A stretch of 64,000 nt of DNA from Heterobilharzia americana (GCA_944470555.2 OX104129.1:49509998-49573997); one strand, 5' to 3'. Positions 45,688 through 56,750 are shown, numbered from the stretch's first letter. The notes: generated by a model not told the origin, from the letters alone. Program-made: numbers and translations.

Positions 45688-46068
45688 ATGAACAGTTACT
45701 CTTCTAGTGGTACACATTGTTCACTTAGTGTAAAACACTTTAAAGAAAGTTCTAGGGGATCATCGAGATCACAAAACATTCATTGTGTAACTAGTCCATC
45801 CTCGTGTCAACTTCTTTCAGAAATACACAACTGGTGGTCTCAAAGAGAATCTTGCCGTCGGTTCTTTGTTGTGCAGTCACTCGTTTTGAAATTCATTGAT
45901 CTAATCACTCGTAATTCAACTCATGATTATCATCATATCACCTTAGTTAGGGAATTATTGAGAACCAATGAGCGTTTTACAGCTGTTTTATCTTATGTGC
46001 TTTTATGCAGAATACATCTGATGATAAACTGTTTCAACCAATTGGATGTAATCGTTGTAGTAGCGTAA
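45688..46068 (+). CDS. Hypothetical ORF, 126 codons, possibly an exon
   Basis: A continuous frame from ATG at 45688 to TAG: a Ser-rich N-terminus (MNSYSSSGTHCSLSV), then a more hydrophobic, helix-like part (RRFFVVQSLVLKFIDLIT). No domain recognised. A pyrimidine-rich stretch ending atgcag at 46006-46008 could be a splice acceptor. Read from 46009, a different frame is open for 42 codons (NTSDDKLFQPIGCNRCSSVI onwards, with CNRC) to a TGA near 46135. Either a small spliced gene or chance; there is no homology evidence from sequence alone. Confidence 0.28.
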   Translation: MNSYSSSGTHCSLSVKHFKESSRGSSRSQNIHCVTSPSSCQLLSEIHNWWSQRESCRRFFVVQSLVLKFIDLITRNSTHDYHHITLVRELLRTNERFTAVLSYVLLCRIHLMINCFNQLDVIVVVA

Positions 46069-46135
46069 TTCGTTTGTTATTTCCAAAACTGCATAAACAA
46101 CATTTGATCACGAATAAAGAAGGGACTCATGATTT

Positions 46136-46742
46136 TTGAAATTGACAACAGAATGTATCGTCTGGAAACACAGTAAATTGAAGCATATGACTGTGAAACC
46201 TTTGTATTGCATAGTATTTTAATTGTTCTTTTATAGCTTTGAAAATAAATTAACAAAACTTGAAACTGTAGCTTGGGTTGAAGAGCAGTTGTTTACCTGG
46301 TAATCTTATTGTCAGTAAAAGATGGGTTCACCTTAAGAAGGGTTTAATGATTAGCTAACATCAGGTGAGGAACAATTGAAAGGCAAAGTGAACTAGATTA
46401 GATTTTACCCTCACAAAAAACTACTCCACAGTCTGAACCAGCCAGTTTATTGATAATTAGACCCAGTATCTGAGAATTTTATACTGAGAACCAACTTTAT
46501 GTTAGAATCCAGTTGTTGGTACATCTTAATCATCAACATTTAGCAATATCCTGGCAGTGTGCTCACTGAAGGAGGTAAAGCCTATGAGTTCAAGCTTCCG
46601 TTCTGTTGAAAATGAGTCTACAGTTTTAACGAAGTCTATGTCTATTTTCTTCCGGCCCTCAGTATATTTTCAAATCAGTCTATTTATTGAGAAACTTTGA
46701 CTTTCAAAATATAATTGATTTTTACTTCTGTGAATATAAGTT
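46136..46742. other. Intergenic, nothing recognised
   Basis: No feature supported; it ends where the ATT-rich tail of the RTE-like element begins. Confidence 0.4.
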
Positions 46743-46759
46743 TATTATTATTTGTCCCT

Positions 46760-47287
46760 TGGGTTCCTAGTGAAACATAGGGGTTCAGTAACACCTCTCC
46801 ATTGCACTCTGTTTCCCGCAATCCTTTGAACCTGGCTCTGCCAACGCCCAGGAGCTTTCATTTCCTCCTCACATGGTTTCCTCCCCGTCATCCTCAACTC
46901 AGACAACTAACTCGTAGTTTCCCATGTGGGTTCCACTCGACGGCCTGGCCTGACGCGTAATGTCCCCAATCGGTCTTCTCAATGTATGTCCAATCCATCT
47001 CCATTTTCTTCTGAATACTTGTTGGGTGATAGGTTGTTGGTTGGTTTGTTGCTAGGCCAGAGTTCCTTGTTGTTTATTCTTTCTGTTCATGTGGTCTTCA
47101 GTGTTGAGCGTAGGCGGCAGCTGTTGATGTATGTTTGTAGTTTGTTGGAAATGCTTTTCGTGATGCGCCAAGTTTCTAAACCATTGCATAGAAGCACTGA
47201 CTTGACGTTGGAGTTGAAAATCTGGGTCTTGTTCGAGCTCTATACTGACTGGAATGCAGAAGATCTCCACATTGATTTCAGGCTAGT
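46760..47287 (-). pseudogene. C-terminal region of the RTE-like element
   Basis: Homologous to the intact 163-codon frame at 1569-2060, but with several frame breaks. The Penelope-like insertion sits at its N-terminal edge. Confidence 0.75.
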
Positions 47288-47300
47288 GAAAACCTGTCTT

Positions 47301-48008
47301 ATTAATATAAGTGAAAAACTTGGGCACTGTGGTAGAATGTAATTCCATATTAGATTTGTTTATTTGATATAAAGCGCACAGTGATACAGTATTATTTACT
47401 TGATTACGTTTCGAGCATAAATTATTGCTCATAATCATATCAATGTAATCACACTTCTTTCGATATCTGATTTTATAGTCCTGTCACCTGATTTTTCTTT
47501 GTTTCTTGATTGGTAGTAAAGTTTTCCATATCTCTGGTATAGGTGTTGCATCATTCCTATTACATGTATTGGGTGTGGATTCGATGAACAAAGATTCAGT
47601 AATTAATCTCTCTCTCCACCTAGTTATATTAGACTTAAGTACAGTGGTTTTGTCCCACCCTATTGTGTGGTTGTGTGTTAATGAATGTAATGCAATGGCC
47701 GAGTGTTTTTCTGTACTTGAGTCTAATATAACTAGGTGGAGAGAGAGATTAATTACTGAATCTTTGTTCATCGAATCCACACCCAATACATGTAATAGGA
47801 ATGATGCAACACCTATACCAGAGATATGGAAAACTTTACTACCAATCAAGAAACAAAGAAAAATCAGGTGACAGGACTATAAAATCAGATATCGAAAGAA
47901 GTGTGATTACATTGATATGATTATGAGCAATAATTTATGCTCGAAACGTAATCAAGTAAATAATGCTGTATCACTGTGCGCTTTATATCAAATAAACAAA
48001 TCTAATAT
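47301..48008. mobile_element. Penelope-like element fragment as a palindromic insertion
   Basis: A 708-bp insertion inside the RTE-like element, flanked by the 13-bp duplication gaaaacctgtctt (47288-47300 and 48009-48021). Two 298-bp arms (47347-47644 and 47711-48008) are inverted copies, almost identical, around a 66-bp loop (47645-47710). The left arm read on the - strand, and the right arm on the + strand, each encode the end of a Penelope-type GIY-YIG endonuclease: TRWRERLITESLFIESTPNT, then IPEIWKTLL and a stop. The loop adds HSAIALHSLTHNHTIGWDK on the - strand. Tails point outward, heads inward. Confidence 0.8.
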
Positions 48009-48021
48009 GAAAACCTGTCTT

Positions 48022-49260
48022 GCTTTTCCGATCCTGGTTTTGACGTCTTCATGTTTGTCTGTGTCGCCTGTAGTTGAAACGATGGTGCCTGGATAGGTGA
48101 GAGAGACTACTTCCTTTAAGCTCCTCCTGTTGACAGTGACTGGTGCTTGTTGCTGTTGGTTGGGTATCTTCATCACCTCCGTTTTCTCTACATTCACCTG
48201 AAGTTCCGTCTTCGCTGACTCTTCTGTTAACTTGTTGGTTTTGCCTGTACATCTTCGAGTTTGTGCGACAGAAGACATTACACATAAGTCATCATCGGCG
48301 GATTCCAAATTTTCTAGGCTCTTTTCATTGATCAAACAGCGTATACATCTCTTCTCAACCCTCACAGACTGCTGCATAATCCAGTCTACCACAATCAAGA
48401 AGATCATCGGTGATAGTAGGTGACAACCTTGTCTTAATCCTTCCGGTCTTCACTTCAGAGGCGTCACTGAGCTTTCGATTGTGAATCACTTTGCATGTGG
48501 CGTCGTCATATAGCTGTTGAATGAGGTTGATAAAGGTTCGTGGTACTCCATAGGGTTGAAGCAGCAGCCTGCCAAATTACTTCTCGATCAACGCTATCGA
48601 AGGTTTTTTCAAATTAGGGGGAAGTTGAGTTAGAGTTGACTACCATTCTACGCTCTGTTCAATGATGATGCGTAGCGTTGCAGTTTGATCCACATATGAT
48701 TTAATCTTCCTGAATCCAGCCAGGTTGTTCTGGTCTTAGTTTCGAATCCAGAGCATTTTTAGTCTCTCCAGATTAATGCCGCTTAATATTTTGCTTGCTT
48801 GGATTGGACAGAAGCGTGATTCCGCTCCAGTTCATGCAAAGACTTAGGTCTCCCTTCTTTAAGAGTTTGACAAAGTAGCCCTTCTCCCAATCAGTGGGCA
48901 GGTGCTTTTCCTTCCTCACTTGCAAACCTTCTGCAGTAGTGGTGTGAGCATGTTCACTGTTGTCTCTTCGTCTGTTTTCAGTGCTTCTGGCGGTATTCCA
49001 TCTGATCCTGATATTTTACCGCATTTCAGCAACTTTATGGCATTTAGGAATTCACTTCTGCTTTTGTCGGAGGGCCTGTGTTCACTGGTAGTTCTGCGGT
49101 TGCTGGTGATATTTTCGGACGCGTTGCAGGTGGTGGTCGATTCAAGAGTTTTTTCGAAGTGGTCAGCCCACAGTTTCCTTTGTTTCTCCTGTTTGGTAAC
49201 TAGGTTTCCTTTAGTATCTGTCATAGGTTTCATCTGCGTTGATCTCTTCCTAGGCAACAA
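48022..49260 (-). pseudogene. Reverse transcriptase domain of the RTE-like element, broken
   Basis: Frame 49260-48916 holds the RT N-terminus (TDTKGNLVTKQEKQRKLWAD, then LKCGKISGSDGIPPEALK). Frame 48407-48022 holds the catalytic region, where the expected FADDL-type box reads SADDDL, and then VNVEKTEVMKIPN. Between them are frame breaks. The SADDDL change and the breaks make it inactive. Confidence 0.82.
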
Positions 49261-49865
49261 GTAACCTGGTTATTTGATATAATTTTGTCAGGTCTCTCTT
49301 ATCTGCAGTCTGTTCTACTTCACTTGCCAATATGTCGTAGAAGTGTCTTTTATCTTTCCGCTCACCCTTCTTTACTTCTTTGTCCAGTATAATGGTTAAT
49401 AGGCTGTGTTCAGTTCTTCTTTTCTTCGTTCATTCTACATTCCATTGCTCTGGTTCATCTTCTGCTTCACCATCTTCCTCTCCTTTCTCTATCAGTTTCC
49501 ATGCGCCCGGCGAGATCTATTCCTTGTCTTACCTCGTCTTCTTCCCTTCTAATACGGTTATGCAGGTTTCCTTCCACGTAGCTTTCAAAGAGTTCCTGTG
49601 TCCTTCCACTCAGGTGTCCTCAGGGATGTTGCTCATTGTCTCCCGTTTTGTTCTGATGGCTGGCTGACGTGAAGATGTCCTTTGTAGTTTTGTCCTTCAG
49701 TTCAGTTTCTGTCCTGGGTGTTGAATTTGAATTGTGGCCTATCACCAACTTCTGTGAAGGCTTTCAACTTGAAGTTAGGTTCCTTGCACTAGATAGTGAG
49801 TGGTCTGAACCTTCATCTGCTCCTTTTCTTGATTTTGTGTACAAGAGACTGTGTCTCCACTTTCT

Positions 49866-50694
49866 TCACATTGAGATGAATTCTATCTGATTTTTAGTGA
49901 GTCCTAGTGTTTGATGAAATCCATGTCGCTTTGTGAATGTTCTTGTGTTTGTACACAATACTTCGCCTCCAATCACCGAATCATTGAATGCGCAGGAGTC
50001 TGCAAACAGTTCTCCATTCTCATTCATTTCACCGAATCCTTCTCGACCCATGATGAGTTCTTTTCCTGTGTTGTCCGCTCCCAGTTTCGCATTCATGTCA
50101 CTCATTAGAATTTCAATGTCGCCAACTGCAGTCTTGTCCAGTACTGAGTGACTGCAGTTGTCTGTAGAATTTCTCCTTCTTCTCTTCATCTGCATTATAT
50201 TTAGGTGCGTAGCGTAGCGTAGCATGGCATTGTATGATTGTGACTTTCCTTCCTTCTAATTTTAACCTTGCTGTCACGATCTTGCAGGGAGAGATTGGTT
50301 TCTACTGCATGAGACAGAGCCTCTGATGTTGTTGGGGACATGATGATGGCCACTCATAAACTCAGTGTGCTGGTGGTTGTCGTCTGGGCGACAATATCGG
50401 AGTACATCATTGACTCCTCTCCAGTTGACAGTTTTGAGAGTTCATTAGCATTCCATCTGCAGATTCCTCGCAGATCCCTAGCACTTCTGTGCTATATCTT
50501 CCCATTTCTTTTGCAATCTGGGCAGCGTTGCTAGGTTCATATATGGTGTGGACATTCCATGTCAACAATCTTACTTTTGCTTGCATTGAGACAGCAGAGG
50601 AGATATAGGCCGACTGGCTTCCCAAAGACAGGTTTTCACCAACGGGCGTCATTTCGTCTCTCCGATTCCAGCGAGGAATAAGTTGATTTTTCAT
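49866..50694 (-). pseudogene. Endonuclease domain of the RTE-like element
   Basis: The N-terminal block VRLLTWNVHTIYEP matches the start of APE-like endonucleases (TWNVR type). The C-terminal block has DIEILMSDMNAKLGADNTGK, then EGFGEMNENGELFADSC and NQIEFI, where intact family members show GDFNAKVG and NQIDHI. In this copy the GDFNA Asp context is changed to SDMNA, and a frame break separates the two blocks. The domain would nick the target DNA for target-primed reverse transcription. Confidence 0.82.
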
Positions 50695-50790
50695 ATTTTC
50701 TTTGTGCTTTGAAGTTTCTTTAGTGGTAGGGTTGCTAGCCGTATACCGAAGCCTCCCTCTGTATTCGGGCTTAGTATCGGCTAGTAACTA

Positions 50791-52417
50791 GTGAACTAGA
50801 TGAGGTTGTGGACATAAGTACCACTGATTTATTTTTGAGTGTAATCATCAACATGAAAGACTAGGCATCGCAATGAGAACCAAGTTTGACAGACTATCGG
50901 CCAAGCTTTCGAGCTACTTAGCACTTATGATTGAAGTGCCTGTAACCTGAAGGGGATTCATATATTCTTGCAAACTTGAATCACTGAATAACCTGAAAAC
51001 TTTGGTGATAGCCTTTCTGACAGCAGCAATAGGAGATACAGCTTGGAATCCCTAGGACAGCATACATTACTGTCAGATTCGCCTTGCCCACAAGTACCCA
51101 GAAACGTAAAAAAATGGTTAGCAAACTATGAAATAGCGTTCTAGGGTCTAAAAGCATTTAATTAATTCGCTAAAGAAGAAACGAAGGAATATTTACTTGA
51201 CATCATTATTTAAAGCTGCACAATCGTATTTGTATGCATCACAAACATGTAACAGTCTATAACTGAACAAGTGGTTAAAGCTGCATCATTTGGGCAATGT
51301 TAAGACTAAAATGAAGACTAGAAAAGAGTTGCATACTAGTCCATTAGACAGTGTTAATAACAGGAAAGGCAAGACGTTTGATAAAGTGAAAATTATTGGT
51401 ATATGTGTAATGTAAAGACTGAGTGCCCACTTGATAGATACAAAGAAGGGGAAGAAAGAAACAAGGGTCATGACCAAGGCGATAACAATGAACTAACTAA
51501 TTATAATCATATGGAAAAAGGGAAAGAAAATATTGTGGAAGTGTTAAGACTGTAGTAAGATTAAACATGGATTGAATATAGTTCTTCTGTACTCACAGAC
51601 TACGTCTGATTGGGTGAGTCACCAGTGCTTCCACTGTGCACAAGTTTCAAAAGTGTACTCCTTTTGACCTGTTCCCTTTTTCTGTGTAAATGACACTGAA
51701 GGAAGTTTCTGGTGGAGCTGTATGTTCACATGTTCCGATGTTCAAGAACTGAACTTTTAATTGATTTACATCCGCTCCTCGACAGCCATGCAGAATAGTA
51801 CTCACATATACGTTTGGAAAGTACTGACTATGTGACTAGTGCCACCGAAGCAAGTAAACTTGTAGATACACATTCAAGTGGCCAAAAGTGGTATCTTATA
51901 CTTAACACACTCTGGGACTATTTGCTTAATAGAAAAGCTGATCTATAAATTAGCAGAGAAGAAGAGAAAACACTTTTTTTGTTAATATTTCATACTTTGT
52001 GTTTGTTCCTCTAAGTTACTTTGGGCTTCTCTACCTTGTGTACCATAAAGAGAGAACTGGACTATGTTACTTGCTTTCTTAGAGTTTCCATGAGTGTTGT
52101 TTATTCACCAAACAGTATACATTTAGTCAGAAATATCTCTGTTCTACTTAATCTGTATTCATTTTCACATAGATTTAGTGTGAAAGTAGGAGGTAAAAAC
52201 GAACATCGAAGTCTAAAACAGAATTTACATTGATTTTACGGTGACCAGTTTAAGCAAAATATTATCACACTGCAGACAGACGTTCTTGTATCATCTACTG
52301 ACCACTTACTATAGAATCTATTTGTTTGAATGGCATTCCTTTTTTTACTTGACCACAGATCACCAAATAATTTGACAAGTTTGATATTCAGTTTGGAAGT
52401 TTGTGGGAGCTAATTGA
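50791..52417. other. Intergenic, nothing recognised
   Basis: No supported gene or repeat. Confidence 0.4.
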
Positions 52418-52695
52418 TTTCAAGTTGGCACTCATCATGGACTGACATCAGCTGGAGAAGCAGTAAAAACCTAGGAGCGCTGGATAGCTGTTCGACAATA
52501 TTATGGGACTCCTCGGCTGTGTGCACCTATAACCTTGTAAGGGACTGAACCCAGGACCTTCAGGTTCGACAACCAACACGTTACCCCTGAGCAAATTGGA
52601 AGGTCCCCAAAGGTCCATTTATTCTTATTTTTGTCAGTTCGTGATATAGCGCGACCTCCATTCTATGTCGGCGTTGAGTACCTGTTCTCGCGTCC
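52418..52695 (-). repeat. Hammerhead-type SINE, left member of inverted pair
   Basis: Tail (attgatttcaagttggcact), ribozyme relic (near 52475-52515), tRNA-like head (ctgaacccaggaccttcagg near 52548) and leader (cgtgatatagcgcgacc to cgttgagtacctgttctcg). Confidence 0.72.
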
Positions 52696-52714
52696 CACTT
52701 GTCTTTCCCTTGGA

Positions 52715-52875
52715 TTCTATCCCTGGCGTGGTCATAGGCGTTAACTACCAAGGAGTCTCTTATTAAGACGAGAGAGCTATCCAGCGCTCTCAAGTTTTCG
52801 GTGGTTCTCCTACTGATGCCAGTCCATGGTGAATACCAACTTGAGATTAACGAATCCCCGGTAAACCTCTAAATT
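52715..52875 (+). repeat. Hammerhead-type SINE, right member of inverted pair
   Basis: Begins in the tRNA-like head (ggattctatccctgg), has a ribozyme relic at about 52760-52790 (aagacgagagagctatcc, GAAA lost) and the full 3' tail to about 52875. Confidence 0.7.
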
Positions 52876-53575
52876 GAAGCCATTACATCCAACTTACACT
52901 GATTACTTAATTCTTTGTAATTGCAATGAGGTCGTTGGGTGTGAGATGATTTCTGAAAGTCCTTTATTAAACTGGTGAAAAATGTTTACTTGAGCCTACA
53001 TTTTAGGATTCTTCTCATCGATTTCAACTCCCTTCATTAAGTCACTGCTACTGTCACAGCTGACTACCACATCTCCTTTGAACGGTTGTTCCTTGAAATT
53101 TTACTGCATTCAGGAAGGTGTCCAAATCTAAGAACAGAAAGAGTGTTGTGAAAAACTTTGAGGAAGCAGTTTCTCTGCCATGTGTACTACAATACAGTAT
53201 TAGTCAAAACTGACAGGTGTTATGAGCATAGTTACTTCCATATCATGTTAGCAAGACAGTAAAGAACACTATGGAAAGTTTCTGCTGACAGCTGGAAATA
53301 GTACCTGAGGTTAGTTAGGTTTTGTTTATTAATATCTTACTACTTGGTGATATCATGGCTTGCAAACATTTATCTCTCACTTTCATTATCAGTGGTTACT
53401 GGCCATGCATTTCAACATTAAATTTCTATTACATCCAGTTTGCAAAGTCATTCCAATGGTATAAGATGATACCAGCAGACATAATACTATATAATTCACT
53501 GCATATTATAAATCGGTTAGGAGTGAAAACATAAAATACCGAAAAGCATTTTCAGTGTCATAAATATGATTTTAT
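52876..53575. other. Intergenic, nothing recognised
   Basis: No feature supported; a 70-codon + frame at 53322-53534 lacks domains. Confidence 0.35.
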
Positions 53576-53945
53576 TATTTCAAGTTGTTATTCATCGTAG
53601 ACTGACATCAGTTGGAGGGACGAAGGAAACCTGGGAGCACTGGACAGCTGTTTCGTCCTAGTATAGGACTCCTCAGCAGTGCGCACCCACGACCCCACCA
53701 GCAGGGATCGAACCCGCGACCTTCAGGTTCCGCGACCAGCGCGTTACCGTTGAGCCGCTGGGTCAGAATCCAATGCTCCATATTTCCAACTTCTGTTAGC
53801 TCACGATATATAGCGCAACCGCCACCTAATGTCATCGCTGAGTATTTGTCCTCATGGCCATCAGGCTTTGACTCCACCGGTCACGACTTGTCATTGGAAC
53901 TTCGGGAATACTTCTTGAAACTAGTCACCAATGAGCACCAGTTCA
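53576..53945 (-). repeat. Sm-alpha-type SINE, full length, well preserved
   Basis: Reading leftwards: leader (53940-53775), tRNA-like head with A box (cagcggctcaacggtaacgc near 53760) and B box (gcgggttcgatccctgc near 53705), hammerhead (53684-53635) and 3' tail to 53576. This copy defines the family structure best. Confidence 0.82.
53635..53684 (-). ncRNA. Hammerhead ribozyme, type I, apparently intact
   Basis: The core reads CTGAGGA (fits CUGANGA). Stem II is GTCCTA/TAGGAC with a 3-nt loop. CGAAA follows, then a minimal stem III (ACAG/CTGT). The cleavage triplet is GTC, and stem I GCACTG/CAGTGC has six perfect pairs. All positions I regard as required are present. Confidence 0.82.
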
Positions 53946-53948
53946 ATT

Positions 53949-54118
53949 AAATTTTCAGGGAGTTGTGGAGATTTGGAATTATTCCAAGTTGTTATTCATC
54001 GTAGACTGACATCAGTTGGAAGAACGAAGGAAACCTGGGAGCACTGGACAGCTGTTTCGCCCTAGTATGGGACTCCTCAGCAGTGCTCACCCACGACCCC
54101 ACCAGCAGGGTTCCCTTC
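53949..54118 (-). repeat. Hammerhead SINE 3' half, left arm of a palindrome
   Basis: Tail at 53949-54038, hammerhead at 54039-54088, ending near the start of the B-box side at 54118. It lies next to the full copy at 53576-53945 in the same orientation. Confidence 0.75.
54039..54088 (-). ncRNA. Hammerhead ribozyme, type I, apparently intact
   Basis: CTGAGGA core, stem II GTCC/GGGC (one wobble) with a 7-nt loop, CGAAA, stem III ACAG/CTGT, cleavage triplet GTC, stem I GAGCACTG/CAGTGCTC with eight perfect pairs. Stem I is longer than in the neighbouring copy. Confidence 0.8.
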
Positions 54119-54210
54119 CCCAGGTTTTCTTCGCTCCTCCAACTGATGTCAGTCTACGATGAATAACAACTTGAAATAATTCCAAATCTCCACAACTCCC
54201 TCAAAATTTA
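54118..54210 (+). repeat. SINE 3' tail, right arm of a palindrome
   Basis: An inverted copy of 53949-54039 with a few mismatches and a spacer of about 78 bp that holds the hammerhead. Together they form a snap-back structure. Confidence 0.78.
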
Positions 54211-55150
54211 AATGATTTTATTAGTTGGATTATCTATGGAGATTCAAATTAAGCCTGATGAAGCTTACATTTCATATTTTGCTCATACTCAAAATGAAGA
54301 CAAACAACTCTACAAGTACATGAACAGTATAAACTGTAAACATTATGGCTTGAACAAGCTTAGTGTATAAAAAAATTCTGACAACTAGTTGAAATAATAA
54401 ACGACAGTAAATATTATTCATTGATAATTTATTCATGAATTTAAAGATTTTACATTTTTGTACACAAATTTATATCAATAATTAATTATAAGTTTTATGG
54501 AAATTCAGTCATTTGATTGGATTTATTGAAGACAGTAAAAGGAAGAGCTAGAATAGTACTAAGTCAAAATTATTGAGTAAAATTGCAAATTGATTTGTTT
54601 TTATGGGTGTATTTTGTTTTATAGCAGTACATAACACATCCAGTAATAGTGATTGGTTATTCATTTCTAATCACTAGTGTATGTATCTAAAACAAGACAC
54701 GTTATGCAGCTTATCGCCTTCATCATCATCATTATCCAATGTAGCTTGTAAACAATTGTCTTTGCACACGATTTTGTTAACCCTATAGATCAAAGCCTTT
54801 AAAAACTCCATCTTAAAAAAATTTACTAATAAAAGGCAATTCAGCGAAGAAATATTTCTTTTCCACGAACCATTTTCAAAAGCTGTACACTCATAATTAT
54901 AGTTCCAACAAAATATACATCCATTGATAGATAATGCGTCAATGCAAAGTGATCAAAAGCAGTCAGAATAGTCATAAAGTGACAACGGCTAGAAGGTCAA
55001 CTCAAGGTCATCTAACAATGACCTATAAGATTACGGTAAATAAAAATATGAATGAACTATCCTAGGGAGATTATGACCAAGGTAAAAGTATCTTACCCTA
55101 GTGGACAAAGTTATGGTGTTTGAAGTGAATAACATCACTCATTAGGTTGT
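54211..55150. other. Intergenic, nothing recognised
   Basis: No feature supported. Confidence 0.4.
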
Positions 55151-55205
55151 TGATAGAGCCAACCAGTCCCAAATAGGCGATAGTGTGCCCCCACTACTAG
55201 GTAGT
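55115..55205 (+). repeat. Hammerhead repeat, decayed
   Basis: ccaaccagtcccaaatagg, then gatagtgtgcccccac (55158-55204) lines up with the hammerhead of the repeat at 58595-58750. CTGATGA reads CCAACCA and GAAA reads GATA, so it cannot be active. Confidence 0.42.
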
Positions 55206-56440
55206 ATTACTCATCCGAAATCTTAGTGATTTAAGACTTGAAGGAGACTGGCAAAGATTCTAAATTATTAGAGTTGACCACCTGTTGGTATTTATCAGCA
55301 AGGTGTACTGGAAATCTAGCTTTCTGACAGCTTCAAAGTCTGCAGAAATATGCCAAGGCTATATCAGGTTTCTGGTTGTTTATATTCAAGTATAAAATAA
55401 CATTATTTATGCACTGCATAGATGCAAAATGATTGTCTCATATACATTTCACCAACTTCACATAATGATAACACACATACAATACACACATATTGGTATC
55501 CAAGTTCACACTCAATATTTATCTTAATGAAGATTGTTCACCAATCTTATTTGATTAACCTAATGAATAATTTTGTAGTACGTCACCTTATATGACCTAG
55601 AATTACACCTAAGTTTAGTTTTGTGTCGAAAAATGCAAATCAGAGAAGTGGTATGTATATCGTATATGCATATAAATCTGTTCAAGTAGGCGTGAACATT
55701 GGATCAAGAGTTCAGTACAATCGATTTGATCCAGTTATTTGAATCCTTTTTACGAATTCAAATTTAAACAATATAATAATCATTGAAAAGAAGGTATTGT
55801 AATCAGAATCATGAAATAGTTTGAAGCATTCCATGTGGCTATCAATTATCGGGTATATAATAATAATGATATTAGAGTTACAAACGAAAAAAATGCAATA
55901 ATTTTTGTTTTAACTGAAATTTGGACACAGTCATTTGAATACATGTAAGTACTCATCATGTAGAATTTCAGCATACTTTATACAAAAATTCTGTTAATAC
56001 TGATTTCATATTTCGTTAAAACATTCTTAGTGTTTACAAAATATGAAGGAAGATATAATACAAGTAAGTAAGTAAGGAGAGATGGAAGGAAGGAAGTACT
56101 AAGAGTATTCGAATTCTTTTGTTACGAATGAATATAACAAATTGTTTACAAATAGTATGTTTCTTGTTGGTAGTAGTCACGATTGAGTGGTTTCCAACGT
56201 TCCGAATGCAGTATCAACGGCATTTCCCCTGGAAAATAGTCAGCTAAGATCTCACTTTATGGTATAGACACAAAAGTATCATGAACTATCATAATACACT
56301 AATAATAAACAACTTTGAGTGACTAATGAAACAAATACATAACAGCGAAGAAAAATATTTTAGACGATTGCATTTACTGAAGCTATTCAGTTGTATTTAA
56401 AATCATTGAAGACGAATAGCAGCCTATTCCTATTTCTATA
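55206..56440. other. Intergenic, nothing recognised
   Basis: A short (AAGT)n/(GGAA)n purine-rich run at about 56065-56095; otherwise nothing. Confidence 0.4.
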
Positions 56441-56444
56441 TGTT

Positions 56445-56750
56445 CGAGAGTAGAGCGATCTTCATTCAATGCCATCACTGAGAACCTGTTCTTATATCTG
56501 ATTTTGTTTTGCTGCCAGGGTCATAGAGTCATATTAGAAGCATTGAATACCAACCTAGCAGCTCAACGGTAACATGCTGGCTATGAAGCCTGAATAACCA
56601 TGGTTTAGATCCCTGGTGAGGAGTTTCATTACAGTACGAAACAGCTGGCCAATACTCGCTGGTTTTCACTCGTTCTATGACTGATATCAGTTGGCAATGA
56701 ATACCAACTTGAAATCAATAAATCCCCGCAAGCCTCTAAACTGAAATATA
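56445..56750 (+). repeat. Hammerhead-type SINE preceded by an inverted leader remnant
   Basis: 56450-56512 resembles the SINE leader in - orientation (gagcgatct, catcactgagaacctgttct). From about 56545 the + copy follows: tRNA-like head (agcagctcaacggtaacatg, ggtttagatccctgg), ribozyme relic (tacgaaacagctgg near 56636) and tail to 56750. Confidence 0.68.

Larger units (their letters stand above)
46743..50790 (-). mobile_element. RTE-like non-LTR retrotransposon, near full length, decayed
   Basis: Reading leftwards from about 50790: a short 5' region, an APE-type endonuclease (50694-49866), reverse transcriptase (fragments 49260-48916 and 48407-48022), a C-terminal region (47287-46760) and an ATT-rich 3' end at 46743. 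Many frameshifts and stops break the single long ORF. It is interrupted at 47301-48008 by a Penelope-like insertion. The 3' end matches 1555-2145 and 62172-62635, so this is the most complete copy of that family here. The RTE clade call rests on endonuclease and RT wording and the short 3' repeat tail. Confidence 0.88.

Noticed and set aside
47484..47871. Two near-identical 121-codon frames on opposite strands
   Set aside because: They are the mirror products of one palindrome; only the half of each frame from the loop onwards reads as Penelope endonuclease.
48902..50151. Several + strand frames of 60-120 codons
   Set aside because: They are antisense shadows of the RTE-like element's - strand coding region.
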